Assembly: GCA_902495455.1 (NCBI GenBank)
Contig: CABUXJ010000013.1
Location: 1 to 64,000 of the forward strand
Length of the DNA stretch: 64,000 nt
Source: an uncultured Prevotella sp.
GTDB lineage: Bacteria > Bacteroidota > Bacteroidia > Bacteroidales > Bacteroidaceae
Direction of reading: 5' to 3'
Below are positions 54,169 through 63,400 of the stretch, in pieces. The notes under the pieces are model-generated. The model searched no databases. It had not been told where the DNA came from and worked only from the letters and a program-made list of their open reading frames with translations. The stretch's first letter is position 1. Every line of letters starts with the position of its first letter. The position numbers and the translations under genes are program-made.

Positions 54169-54427
54169 GCCGTAAGGCCCTTACGGCCACCGCCAGCCAT
54201 GCGTCAACCAGCCGGTTTTTGCCCCGCCATGACGCCGTAAGGCCCTTACGGCTTTTCAGGAACGCAAATTTTCATCATTTTCAGACACCTGTTTTTGTCC
54301 CGAAAAGCTGCCGTTTTCCGACCGTAAGGCCCTCCCGGGGTCGCAACGGGGCTGTTGTTGCGATGCAACGGCGGCCCCGTTGTAATGCCGTAAGGCCCTC
54401 GTTGCAACCCCGTAAGGCCCTTACGGC
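54169..54427. repeat. GTAAGGGCC palindromic repeat cluster, copy 3
   Basis: Perfect 19-bp palindromes GCCGTAAGGCCCTTACGGC lie at 54169-54187 and 54234-54252, and a third, one base off at its start, at 54409-54427. Single GTAAGGCCC words lie at 54324 and 54389, with GCAACGGCGGCCCCGTTG near 54365. It is the densest copy of the family. The stretch 54430-54720 is non-coding with nothing else recognised. Confidence 0.8.
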
Positions 54428-54726
54428 AAGCCCGTCGCGGCTCTACGGCAAGACGATGGAATGGTCTCTGTTTGTAAACCACTGAAAATAAATGTGTTAC
54501 GAAATCTGTAAAAATAACCTCACGGCGACCCCTAAAATTTGATACGCTCATGCTTGCGATATTTGAGCCCGCCTCCGATTTTTTTTGAAAAGTCCCCATT
54601 CTCGTCGGCCTTAAATTCGGAATTTTAATTACAAACGTTTCAACGTCTTGCCACTGAAACGGCCGTATTTTTTAAATAAAAGGAAAAAATCCATTCCGTG
54701 GATGTGGTATAGTCATGATTTATATT

Positions 54727-54800
54727 TATCTTTGCAGAAGATAGGCTGCACTCGGCAATATGCAAGTGAACTTGCATTGCGCTCGCTTGCACTATCTTTG
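54727..54800 (+). promoter_or_regulatory. Tandem promoter element with hairpin
   Basis: Two identical -7 boxes, TATCTTTG at 54727-54734 and 54793-54800, are 66 bases apart. Between them is a hairpin GCAAGT-GA-ACTTGC and the string CATTGCGCTCGCTTGCAC. I recall similar CTCGGCA..CTTGCATTGCGCTCG..TATCTTTG strings as common intergenic repeats in Prevotella-like genomes, but cannot check here. It should drive the WecB-like gene. Confidence 0.55.
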
Positions 54801-54890
54801 CGGCAAGATCATGACCGGTGTGCCCGATAAGTTTCCGGGTGGCGGACTGCGGCCTGTGATGCCGGCGGGAAGAATAAAAAAGAAAATAAC

Positions 54891-55997
54891 ATGGAGGATA
54901 AGAAACCAATAAGCAATATATGTATAGTGGCGGGCGCACGCCCCAACTTCATCAAGGTCGCACCCATCGTGCGGTCTGTCGCCAAGGCTCGTGAAGCCGG
55001 GGCGCAGATGAGTTGTAGTCTTGTCTATACAGGTCGTGCCGACGACCCGACGCTCGAGCAGTCGCTATTTGACGACCTGCAGATAGGTCGTCCGGACGTC
55101 TGTCTCGGTGTCGACTGCGTCAATCTCAACGAACTGACGGGGCGTGTGATGGGAGAGTTTGAAGTCTACCTTGACACCCATGCCACGGATGTCGTTATCG
55201 TCGTCGACGATCTGGCCTCCACAATGGCCGTGGCCATCGTCACCAAGAAGCGCGGCGTCAGGCTGGCCCACCTCGTAGCCGGTACACGTTCGTTTGACAT
55301 CACCATGCCGAAAGAGATCAACCGCCTCGTCATCGACGGCCTGAGCGACCTGCTCTTCACCGCCGGCTCGGGCGCGTGCACGGTCGTTTCGCGTGAGGGA
55401 GCCGACCTCTCTCAGGTCTATATGGTCGGCAATATCCTGATGGACACGCTCCGTTTCAATCACGATCGTCTGCGCCGACCGGCCATTGTCGACGAACTCG
55501 GGTTGAAGGAAGGCCGCTATATCGTCTTTACGCTCAACCGTCGCGCCCTGATTGCCGATCGGGAAAATCTGCGTCGGATGCTCACCGCCTTGCTCAGGGC
55601 TGCCGGCGATGTTCCTGTTGTCGCTCCGTTGAGAGGTGAGGCCCGTAGCGTGGTCGAACAGCTGATGGCGGAGGAATCCGGTGGTCTCCATCTGCTCTCC
55701 TCCCTGCCTTATCTCGAGTTTGGCTGGCTGTCCGCCCATGCCTGCGGCGTGGTCACGGACTCGGGCAATGTAGCGGAAGAGGCGACTTTCAACGGTGTGC
55801 CCTGCATCACGCTCAACAGCTATACGGAACATGCCGAAACGGTCACCGTAGGTTCCAATGTGCTTGTCGGCGAAGATGCCACCAGACTCTCCGAGGCAGT
55901 GGCCGACATGGTTGGCGGACGATGGAAAAAGTGCGCCTTGCCTGACAGATGGGACGGACGGACGGCTGACAGAATAATAAAAATCTTGTCATTATGA
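54891..55997 (+). CDS. WecB-like (UDP-GlcNAc 2-epimerase fold) protein with altered active site
   Basis: A 368-residue GT-B-fold protein of the non-hydrolysing UDP-GlcNAc 2-epimerase family: VAGARPNFIKVAPIV, FDITMPKEINRLVIDGLSDLLFT, VYMVGNILMDTLRFN, GVVTDSGNVAEEATFNGVPCITL. In Escherichia coli WecB the catalytic residues are Asp95, Glu117, Glu131 and His213. Here GD is DD (about residue 104), HVEAGLR is HLVAGTR with Val129 for Glu, and the usual THR is TLNR with Asn216 for His. Only the Glu of PKEINR (142) remains. A changed reaction or a non-enzymatic role is likely. No surface-polysaccharide genes adjoin it. Confidence 0.75.
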   Translation: MEDKKPISNICIVAGARPNFIKVAPIVRSVAKAREAGAQMSCSLVYTGRADDPTLEQSLFDDLQIGRPDVCLGVDCVNLNELTGRVMGEFEVYLDTHATDVVIVVDDLASTMAVAIVTKKRGVRLAHLVAGTRSFDITMPKEINRLVIDGLSDLLFTAGSGACTVVSREGADLSQVYMVGNILMDTLRFNHDRLRRPAIVDELGLKEGRYIVFTLNRRALIADRENLRRMLTALLRAAGDVPVVAPLRGEARSVVEQLMAEESGGLHLLSSLPYLEFGWLSAHACGVVTDSGNVAEEATFNGVPCITLNSYTEHAETVTVGSNVLVGEDATRLSEAVADMVGGRWKKCALPDRWDGRTADRIIKILSL

Positions 55998-56018
55998 CGC
56001 TTTTTAAATAAAAAACAT

Positions 56019-56026
56019 TACCTTTG
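56019..56026 (+). promoter_or_regulatory. Promoter -7 box for the cobalamin riboswitch transcript
   Basis: TACCTTTG (TAnnTTTG). Transcription would begin near 56033, just before the riboswitch. Confidence 0.55.
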
Positions 56027-56036
56027 CACCTGCAAA

Positions 56037-56190
56037 TATGGTTCACCGTTGAGTGATTAAAAGGGAACGGGGTGAAAATCCCCGACAGGCCCGCTGCTGT
56101 GAACCGCCTTTTTCGGGCAGAATAATGCGTCACTGGTCATTTGACCGGGAAGACATTCTGTCCGGGCGGAAAGTCAGAAGACCTGCCATT
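56037..56190 (+). promoter_or_regulatory. Cobalamin (B12) riboswitch
   Basis: The core motifs appear in order: AAAAGGGAACGGGGTGAAAA followed by TCCCCGACAGG, then CCCGCTGCTGTGA, and the 3' GAAAGTCAGAAGACCTGCC box. These are the conserved parts of the adenosylcobalamin riboswitch. It lies 76 bases before the start codon of the surface-protein gene. A CGGAT/GTTTTTT..AAAAAACCG hairpin at 56241-56262, only 4 bases before the ATG, is a plausible expression platform that hides the ribosome site when B12 is bound. Confidence 0.93.
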
Positions 56191-56266
56191 GCATGTTCTT
56201 CGCCGCAATCTCGTGGAGCAGATTGAGAAGGACCTACATACGGATGTTTTTTGAAAAAACCGATTT

Positions 56267-58006
56267 ATGAGAAAAGATTTACTATCTTTGACTGTCGCAT
56301 TGACTATGTCGGCGGCAGGTTACGGTCAGCAGATGACCGACGGAGAGTCTCACAGCAAGTATATCCTTGCTGTGGATGAGTATGTTCCCGCTCCGGGACA
56401 GTTTGTCAACGTCCTTCCGAAATATGAGGAAGGCGACGATGCTGCCGCAATGGTGGCCAAGTGTACCGCCGCTTTGGCCGGTGGCAATGGCAGCATGATC
56501 ACCCTCGGGGCTTACGGAGGGTACGTTACGTTCCATTTTGATCATAGCATTGCCAACGTGCCGGGAGCCCGTGACTTCAGCATCTCGGGCAATGCCGCCA
56601 AGGGCGGTGCTGAACCGGGCGTGGTGATGGTGTCTAAGGACATCAATGGCAACGGTCTGCCGGACGACCCGTGGTATGAACTCTCGGGCAGCGTTGACGT
56701 CGACAGCGTCGGAAAGGTCGTCTACGATTATTCCATAACGTACACTCCCGCCCCGATGAACAACATTCCGTGGACGGACAGCCGCGGCCAGAGCGGCACG
56801 GTCGACCGCAACTCGTTCCACGCTCAGGAATATTTTCCGCAGTGGATGGACAGTCCGCTGACGTTCGACGGTACGCTCCTGCCCTCAAACTGCTATAATT
56901 CAGGAACGGAAGAGCGGCCCAACTGGGTGCTCAACAGTTTCGCTTACGGTTATGTGGACAACGTTCCCAACTCCGACACGGAAGGATGCAGTTTTGACAT
57001 CAGCTGGGCCGTGGACGGCGAGCGCAATCCCGTTGCTCTCGACTTCATTGATTTCGTCCGCGTCTACAACGGTATGAACCAGAAGTGCGGTTGGATCGGA
57101 GAGACATCGACGGAGGTTTCCGGAGCTGAAGACCTTCATCTCGAAGAGTCCCTCGCAGCCATCTTGGCTTCAGAGACACGTCCCGCCACATTTGAGGAAA
57201 TGGCCCTCGGCGAGGAAAGCTACTGGAACGGCTCCGACATGAAGGGCACGGAGATTGACGGCGGCTATGGCTCGACGGCCTATCAGAACACATTCGTGAG
57301 CGGTTCGTTCCGCTTCAGCAACACATACAACGCCACGTGGGCTTCCTGGTCAGGTTTTGCCGTTTCCAACCAGACATCCGTTGTCTTCACGACATACGAC
57401 GACCAGTATCACAGTGCGGTCGGTCACGGCCACGGCACGTCGGCCAATTTTGGCGTGGTGTTCACGTATGGTGAGAAGGTCGAGGTGATGAACAAGCCCG
57501 AGGGCGATGTGCTCAGCGGAATGTATGTGACCAACGCCGCAGCCAATGTCAACGCCTATCTGAACGGCGACGGCATGACGGGCAAGTTTGAGACAGGCGA
57601 CTGGTGCAAATTGACCGTCACCGGTCACCATGCCGACGGCACCACATCCGCCGTGGATGTATATCTCGCCGACTACCGTGCTGCCGACGAGGCTTCTCAC
57701 TACTATTTAGACTACTGGCAGTGGGTGGACCTTTCCTCCCTCGGACAGGTGACAGCGCTGTCTTTCGCCATGACGAGCAGCCACAACAACGACTGGGGAA
57801 TGACCACGCCTGGCTACTTCTGCGTGGACAATATCAACGGAGAGAAGGATGAGACGGTCGGCATCATCAACCGCACGGCCGTCGCGTCTGTCGCTACTCC
57901 TTCTGCCCGATACACGTTGGACGGCCGTCAGATGATGTCTCCGCGCCGCGGAGTGAACATCGTCCGCATGTCTGACGGTACGGTGCGCAAGGTCTTTGTG
58001 AAATGA
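56267..58006 (+). CDS. DUF4465-type surface protein of the B12 locus, possibly BtuH-like
   Basis: A 579-residue exported protein (signal LTVALTMSAAGYGQ, no lipobox Cys). The first half is beta-rich with GGYVTFHFDHSIAN and DINGNGLPDDPWYELSG. The second half (about 300-535) has the DUF4465 pattern: SYWNGSDMKG, GSFRFSNTYNATWASWSGFAVSN, CKLTVTGHHADGT and YYLDYWQWVDLSSLG. The last 40 residues (ARYTLDGRQMMSPRRGVNIVRMSDG..KVFVK) look like a type IX sorting tail. The riboswitch and the BtuF/BtuC genes behind it suggest B12 capture at the cell surface, as described for BtuH proteins of Bacteroides. That identity is an inference. Confidence 0.65.
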   Translation: MRKDLLSLTVALTMSAAGYGQQMTDGESHSKYILAVDEYVPAPGQFVNVLPKYEEGDDAAAMVAKCTAALAGGNGSMITLGAYGGYVTFHFDHSIANVPGARDFSISGNAAKGGAEPGVVMVSKDINGNGLPDDPWYELSGSVDVDSVGKVVYDYSITYTPAPMNNIPWTDSRGQSGTVDRNSFHAQEYFPQWMDSPLTFDGTLLPSNCYNSGTEERPNWVLNSFAYGYVDNVPNSDTEGCSFDISWAVDGERNPVALDFIDFVRVYNGMNQKCGWIGETSTEVSGAEDLHLEESLAAILASETRPATFEEMALGEESYWNGSDMKGTEIDGGYGSTAYQNTFVSGSFRFSNTYNATWASWSGFAVSNQTSVVFTTYDDQYHSAVGHGHGTSANFGVVFTYGEKVEVMNKPEGDVLSGMYVTNAAANVNAYLNGDGMTGKFETGDWCKLTVTGHHADGTTSAVDVYLADYRAADEASHYYLDYWQWVDLSSLGQVTALSFAMTSSHNNDWGMTTPGYFCVDNINGEKDETVGIINRTAVASVATPSARYTLDGRQMMSPRRGVNIVRMSDGTVRKVFVK

Positions 58007-59130
58007 TGCGCCACATTATATATATATACGCCGTCTGTCTGCTGTTCCTGTCTTGCGGGAACGGCAGACAGACGGTCTCGTTTGGGGAGGGCGATACCGT
58101 TGCGTTCCGATATGCGCGGCTGATAGACGCCGTGCGATATGACCTATGCACGGTTGTGCGCATGGCCGATCCGTGGAACGCCGGACGCACGCTCCACACA
58201 TACGTGCTCGTGCCGCGCAGTGCCGGAAAGGTCGAAGGACTGCCCGAGGGCACCGTGATTCGCACGCCGTTGCATCGCGCCGTCTCTTTCTCGACCGTCC
58301 ATGCCGCTCTCGCGATAAACCTCCGGCGACAGAAGTCCATCGTCGGAATGGCGGACATACAGTATGCCAAACTGCCATACGTACAGCAGGAGCGGCGTGC
58401 CGGGCGTATTGTGGACGTGGGCAGCTCGCTCAATCCGGACATCGAACGTCTGATAGACGCCCGTCCCGACGCTGTTTTGGTCTCGCCGTTTGAAAATAGC
58501 GGCGGATACGGAAAATTGGAAGAGACGGGCATACCAATCATCGAGTGTCCCGACTATATGGAAGCGACAGCCCTCGGACGTGCCGAATGGATGCGTTTCT
58601 TCGGTATGCTGTTTGGTGCGGAGGCTGAGGCCGACTCGCTGTTTGCCGTTGTCGACAGCTGCTACCAGTCGCTTCGGTTAAAGGCCGCACTCTCGTCGAC
58701 GTGCCGCATGGTCCTTGTCGACAAGATGACAGGGTCCGTATGGTATATGCCGGGCGGGCAGAGCACGTTCGGAACGATGCTGGCGGATGCCGGTTTCGCT
58801 TATGCTTTCTCTGACGATAGCCACAGCGGGAGCCTCGCCCTGCCTTTCGAGACCGTGCTCGACGAGTGTGGTGACGCTGACGTGTGGCTCTTCCGTCACA
58901 GTTACCGCCGTCCGGTCACCTACGCCGAACTCTTTTCCGAATATCACGGCTATGGGCGTCTGCGTCCGTTCCGCGAGCGACAGTGCTACGGATGCAATGT
59001 CGAGACGTCACTGTTTTTTGAGGAGACGCCTTTCCGCCCGGACTATCTGCTTGCCGATCTCATCCGTATCGCCCATCCGGAAATATCAATCCCGGGCGAA
59101 ATGAGATATTTTCAGAAAGTGACAGAGTAG
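58003..59130 (+). CDS. btuF: BtuF-like ABC transporter substrate-binding lipoprotein
   Basis: A 375-residue periplasmic binding protein of the cobalamin/iron class. Lipoprotein signal IIYIYAVCLLFLSC. Markers are VPRSAGKVEGLPEGTVIRTPLHRAVSFSTVHAALAINL, SIVGMADIQY, PDIERLIDARPDAVLVSPFEN and the hinge helix after it. Its ATG overlaps the upstream TGA by four bases (58003-58006), so translation is coupled to the surface protein and falls under the B12 riboswitch. An iron-siderophore specificity is the alternative; the riboswitch favours B12. Confidence 0.85.
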   Translation: MMRHIIYIYAVCLLFLSCGNGRQTVSFGEGDTVAFRYARLIDAVRYDLCTVVRMADPWNAGRTLHTYVLVPRSAGKVEGLPEGTVIRTPLHRAVSFSTVHAALAINLRRQKSIVGMADIQYAKLPYVQQERRAGRIVDVGSSLNPDIERLIDARPDAVLVSPFENSGGYGKLEETGIPIIECPDYMEATALGRAEWMRFFGMLFGAEAEADSLFAVVDSCYQSLRLKAALSSTCRMVLVDKMTGSVWYMPGGQSTFGTMLADAGFAYAFSDDSHSGSLALPFETVLDECGDADVWLFRHSYRRPVTYAELFSEYHGYGRLRPFRERQCYGCNVETSLFFEETPFRPDYLLADLIRIAHPEISIPGEMRYFQKVTE

Positions 59131-59161
59131 GGGAGGGACGTGAAAAAAATATTGCATACAA

Positions 59162-60172
59162 ATGAATAAAGGTGTGATATACTGCCTGTTGGCAGCCTTA
59201 TTTGCGGTAGTCCTCTTTGCCATAAACCTTTGCGTAGGGGCTGTCCGGATACCTCTCCATGACGTTTTCGATGCCCTCTTCAGTACGGGAGAAGTTCGCG
59301 AGAGCTGGCGGTTCATCGTCGTCGGCTCACGTCTGCCCCAAGCCATCACCGCTTTGCTCTCCGGCGGAGCACTTGCCGTCAGCGGTCTGATGCTTCAGAC
59401 CGCTTTCCGCAATCCGCTGGCCGATCCCTCCATTTTCGGCATCAGCAGCGGCGCGGGGCTTGGTGTTGCCGTAGTCATACTCTTTCTTGGCGGCAGCGTC
59501 ACGGCCGGAGTGCTCTCCTTGAGCGGTTTTGTGGCCATCTTTTTTGCCGCTTTTACCGGTGCTATGGCTGTCATGGCCGTCATCTTTTTCTTCTCCACTG
59601 TCGTGCGCAGCAACACGATGCTGCTCATCATCGGCATCATGATTGGCTATCTGTCGTCGTCTGCCGTTTCTCTGCTCAATTTCTTCGCCACAGCCGAGGG
59701 TGTCAAGTCCTATCTCGTCTGGGGGCTCGGTCATTTCGGCGGCGTCTCCATGCATCAGATTCCGGCTTTCTCGGCCGTAGTACTTTGCGGCCTTATTGCG
59801 GCCCTGCTTTTGGTCAAACCACTCAACGCCATGTTGCTGGGCGAGCGCTATGCCGAAAATCTCGGTGTCAACATACGTCGGGTGCGAAACATCCTGCTCG
59901 TCATCACCGGCCTGCTCACGGCCATTGTCACCGCCTTTTGCGGTCCCGTGGCTTTCATCGGACTCGCCGTCCCCCATGTAGCACGTCTGATCACGAAGAC
60001 TGACGACCACCGCATCCTCATGCCGGCCACGATTCTGACCGGCGCAGTCGTCGCCCTGCTGTGCAACGTGCTCTGCGTCCTGCCCGGCGACGGCGGCATA
60101 ATCCCCCTCAATGCCGTGACGCCGCTGCTCGGCGCGCCGGTAATTATCTATGTGATAGTGAAAAGCAGGTAG
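59162..60172 (+). CDS. btuC: BtuC-like FecCD-family ABC transporter permease
   Basis: A 336-residue inner-membrane permease with about nine to ten helices. FecCD signatures: RLPQAITALLSGGALAVSGLMLQTAFRNPLADPSIFGISSGAGLG, LNAMLLGERYAENLGVNIRRVRNILLVITGLLTAIVTAFCGPVAFIGLAVPHVARLI and the C-terminal GGIIPLNAVTPLLGAPVIIYVIVKS. It starts 31 bases after btuF. The ATPase partner (BtuD) that normally follows is absent; the next gene is an unrelated restriction-modification gene on the other side of a 250-base gap. Confidence 0.9.
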   Translation: MNKGVIYCLLAALFAVVLFAINLCVGAVRIPLHDVFDALFSTGEVRESWRFIVVGSRLPQAITALLSGGALAVSGLMLQTAFRNPLADPSIFGISSGAGLGVAVVILFLGGSVTAGVLSLSGFVAIFFAAFTGAMAVMAVIFFFSTVVRSNTMLLIIGIMIGYLSSSAVSLLNFFATAEGVKSYLVWGLGHFGGVSMHQIPAFSAVVLCGLIAALLLVKPLNAMLLGERYAENLGVNIRRVRNILLVITGLLTAIVTAFCGPVAFIGLAVPHVARLITKTDDHRILMPATILTGAVVALLCNVLCVLPGDGGIIPLNAVTPLLGAPVIIYVIVKSR

Positions 60173-60237
60173 GTTGATACTTTATTGTCGGTTGCACAAA
60201 AGTGCAATAATAATCCTGATTATCGAATATAATTCAT

Positions 60238-60245
60238 TATATTTG
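60238..60245 (+). promoter_or_regulatory. Promoter -7 box for the XRE remnant and hsdR
   Basis: TATATTTG (TAnnTTTG) lies 22 bases upstream of the remnant's ATG. Inverted repeats surround it: TTGCAC..GTGCAA at 60192-60207, and GTTGATACT near 60173 with AGTATCAAC at 60257-60265. These could be binding sites of the lost regulator. Confidence 0.5.
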
Positions 60246-60267
60246 CACTATAAAATAGTATCAACGA

Positions 60268-60469
60268 ATGAAACTGAATGGAATAAAGGTTGTCTTATTC
60301 GAAAAGGCCATTTCTTAAACATGGTTGGCTAAAAAAATCGATAAGAGTTTAAGTATGGTAAAAGTATATGCTCGTAATCGATCCAGCCTAATTTAGAAAC
60401 CTTGCAACAGATTCAGAGATATTGCAGGTGGACTTAAAGGATTTGAGAACTGACAAAAAGATAGGTAAA
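60268..60469 (+). pseudogene. Decayed XRE-family regulator fused in frame to hsdR
   Basis: Read with corrections, this encodes an XRE helix-turn-helix protein of about 68 residues. MKLNGIKVVLFEKAIS is followed by TAA (60316-60318) in place of a Gln codon, then TWLAKKIDKSLSMVKVYARNR. After one missing base near 60383 it reads QPNLETLQQI. After a second missing base near 60413 it reads EILQVDLKDLRTDKK and runs without a stop into hsdR. Helix-turn-helix genes of this pattern often stand before hsdRMS genes. One nonsense and two -1 frameshifts make a working product very unlikely. Confidence 0.75.
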
Positions 60470-63400
60470 ATGAAACAATTCTCGGAAGCGACACGGGTAC
60501 AGATGCCTGCAATGGTTCATCTTACCCGAATAGGATATACTTACTTTGGCAAGTTGAGTGAAGACAAGAAAGGCACTGTCTATGACGGTGACACGAATAT
60601 CCTTTTGCAGGTATTCGAGCAACAGTTCAAAAAACTGAATCCCGGACATGCGGGGGAATATCTCCAAGTTTTGAAAGATATTCGGAAAGAACTAAATGAT
60701 GACGATCTGGGACGTGGCTTTTATAATCGTCTGAAGGCCGTATCGCCTATAAAACTGATTGACTTTGATGACATCGCAAACAACACATTCCATTTTATAG
60801 CTGAGTTTACTTGCAAAAACGGACAGGATGAGTTTCGACCTGACATCACTTTGTTTGTGAACGGTTTGCCACTTTGTTTTGTAGAAGTGAAGAAACCTAA
60901 TAATCAAGGGGGAATGTTAGCAGAAAGCGGACGAATGAACAAAGAACGCTTTCCCAATAAAAAGTTTCGCCGTTTTATCAATATTACGCAGTTGATGATA
61001 TTCAGCAATAATATGGAATATGATGCGTTGGGTGGTATTGTACCTATACAGGGAGCTTTTTATTGTACAGGGGCACGTTCTTATGCGCCATTCAATTGCT
61101 TCCGAGAAGAGAATCTAAGCGGTCTGAAAATCGCACCGTTCCATCGTGACTATCCTTATAAGGAGATTGACAAGACGGAGGAAAAAAAGATATTGTCTGA
61201 TTACAACTGTCAAGTCATCCACACCAGCCCAGAATATCAAACCAATCTTGACTTCAATACACCCACCAATAGGATCTTGACTTCTATGTGTTCGCCGGAA
61301 CGTCTGCTGTATATTATTAAGTATGGTATAGCATACGTAAGGATGGAGCGAGAAGTGGATGGTAAGATTGAATCTACTGACCAAAAACATGTCATGCGTT
61401 ATCAGCAATTGTTTGCATCATTGGCTATTCGCAAGAAACTGGCTGAAGGAATAAAATCAGGTGTGGTATGGCATACGCAAGGTAGCGGGAAAACGGCCCT
61501 CTCTTATTACCTGACCTATATTCTCAATGACTTCTATGCCAAACAGAATAAGGTCGCGAAATTCTATTTCATAGTTGACCGTCTTGATTTACTGGAACAA
61601 GCCACACAAGAATTTGAAGCACGTGGACTGTTGGTTTCAACCGCCAACACCAGAGCCGAGCTGATGGATCAATTCCGCAGTAGCCAAGCTCAACAAGGCG
61701 TAAGTGGTCATGCTGAAATTACGGTGGTGAACATACAACGTTTTTCCGAAGACAAAGAAAAAATACGCATTAGCGATTATGCAACCAATCTCCAGCGGAT
61801 TTTTATTCTTGACGAAGCGCACCGTGGATACAAACCCGGTGGATGCTTCCTTGCCAACCTTTTCGATGCAGACACGGATGCGATAAAGATAGCACTTACA
61901 GGGACTCCGCTGTTGAAAGAGGAACGTGCCAGTTGCAAGGTCTTTGGTAACTATCTGCATACTTATTATTATGACAAGTCTATTGCCGATGGCTATACGC
62001 TGAAAATCATTCGTGAGGATATAGAAACGTCCTATAAGGAACGACTTTCGGACGTGTATGACAAACTGGACACATTGGTACAGAAGAAAGATATCCGTAA
62101 ATCGGAAATCATAGAGCATCCGAGTTATGTAAACGAGTTGGCTCGCTATATCATGAATGACTTAAAAGAGTTCCGCAAGATACAGGGTGATGATACGTTG
62201 GGCGGCATGGTTATTTGCGAAACCAGCGAACAGGCACGGCGGCTTTATGATGTGTTCCAAGAAGAATGGCAAAAATATCAACCGAAGCCAATCAAGATAA
62301 AACTTTCAGATGGTTCGTATGTTGTAGGTGAGCCGGAGGTGGATAACAAATCAAAGTACAGGCCATTGAAAGCAGGAATCATTCTTCACGATACGGATGA
62401 CAAGGAAACGAGAAAGCAGATAATCAAGGACTTCAAGAAGAATATGACGGTAGATATTCTCATTGTCTTCAATATGCTTCTGACTGGTTTTGATGCCCCT
62501 CGCTTGAAGCGTCTATATTTTGGTCGCAAATTGAAAGATCATAATTTGCTCCAAGCCATTACCCGTGTGAACCGTCCTTATCCGGGAATGCGTTATGGCT
62601 TTGTCATAGACTTTGCTGACATCAAGCGCAATTTTCAGGAAACAAACGAGGCTTATTTGCAAGAGTTGAACCGTTTTAATGATGTGGACGAGACAGGCGA
62701 ATCGGCTGCCACAGACACGTTTACACAAGTTATAGAGGATAAAGAAGAGATTCTGAAGCAAATGAAACAAGTGCGTCAGACACTTTTTGATTATTCTTAT
62801 GACAATGCGGAAGAGTTTTCATCCGAAATCTCTACAGAGGAAGACAAGACTGTACTTCTTGACCTGAAACAGGCATTAGAGGCAGCGAAGAACATGGCGA
62901 ATATCGTGCGTACCTTTGGTGACGATGATATGAAAGAACAATTCGCAAAACTTGAAATTACCAAGTTACCGCAACTGTTATCTGAAGTACAAAGACGCAT
63001 TGGTATCATCAATCAAAAGGAGGCTTTTAGCGTAGGAGATGAAATGAAAATGCTTATCAATGAAGCGATGATGGATATTGAGTTCACCTTCTCCAAGATT
63101 GGACAGGAAGAAATGCGCCTTATTTCGGGTGGAGCGGAATTGAAAGACAAATGGCAACGGACCATTACTTCATTCACGCAGAACTTTGACCAGGATGATC
63201 CGGAGTTCATTTCGTTGCGTGATGCTTTTATGGAACGATTCAAAGAACATGGTTTTGTGATTGACTCTATAGCAAAGTTTAATGAGGAAACACAAGCATT
63301 GGATGAAATCATAGCTCGTTTGCAAGACCTGCAAAAACGAAATAATGCATTAGTGAAAAAGTATAAGGGTGATGAAAAATTTGCCCGTGTACACAAGCGC

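Noticed and set aside
60422..60469. N-terminal extension of HsdR from the TTG at 60422
   Set aside because: Its 16 codons (QVDLKDLRTDKK...) are the C-terminal end of an XRE regulator. The ATG at 60470 fits the HsdR family start.
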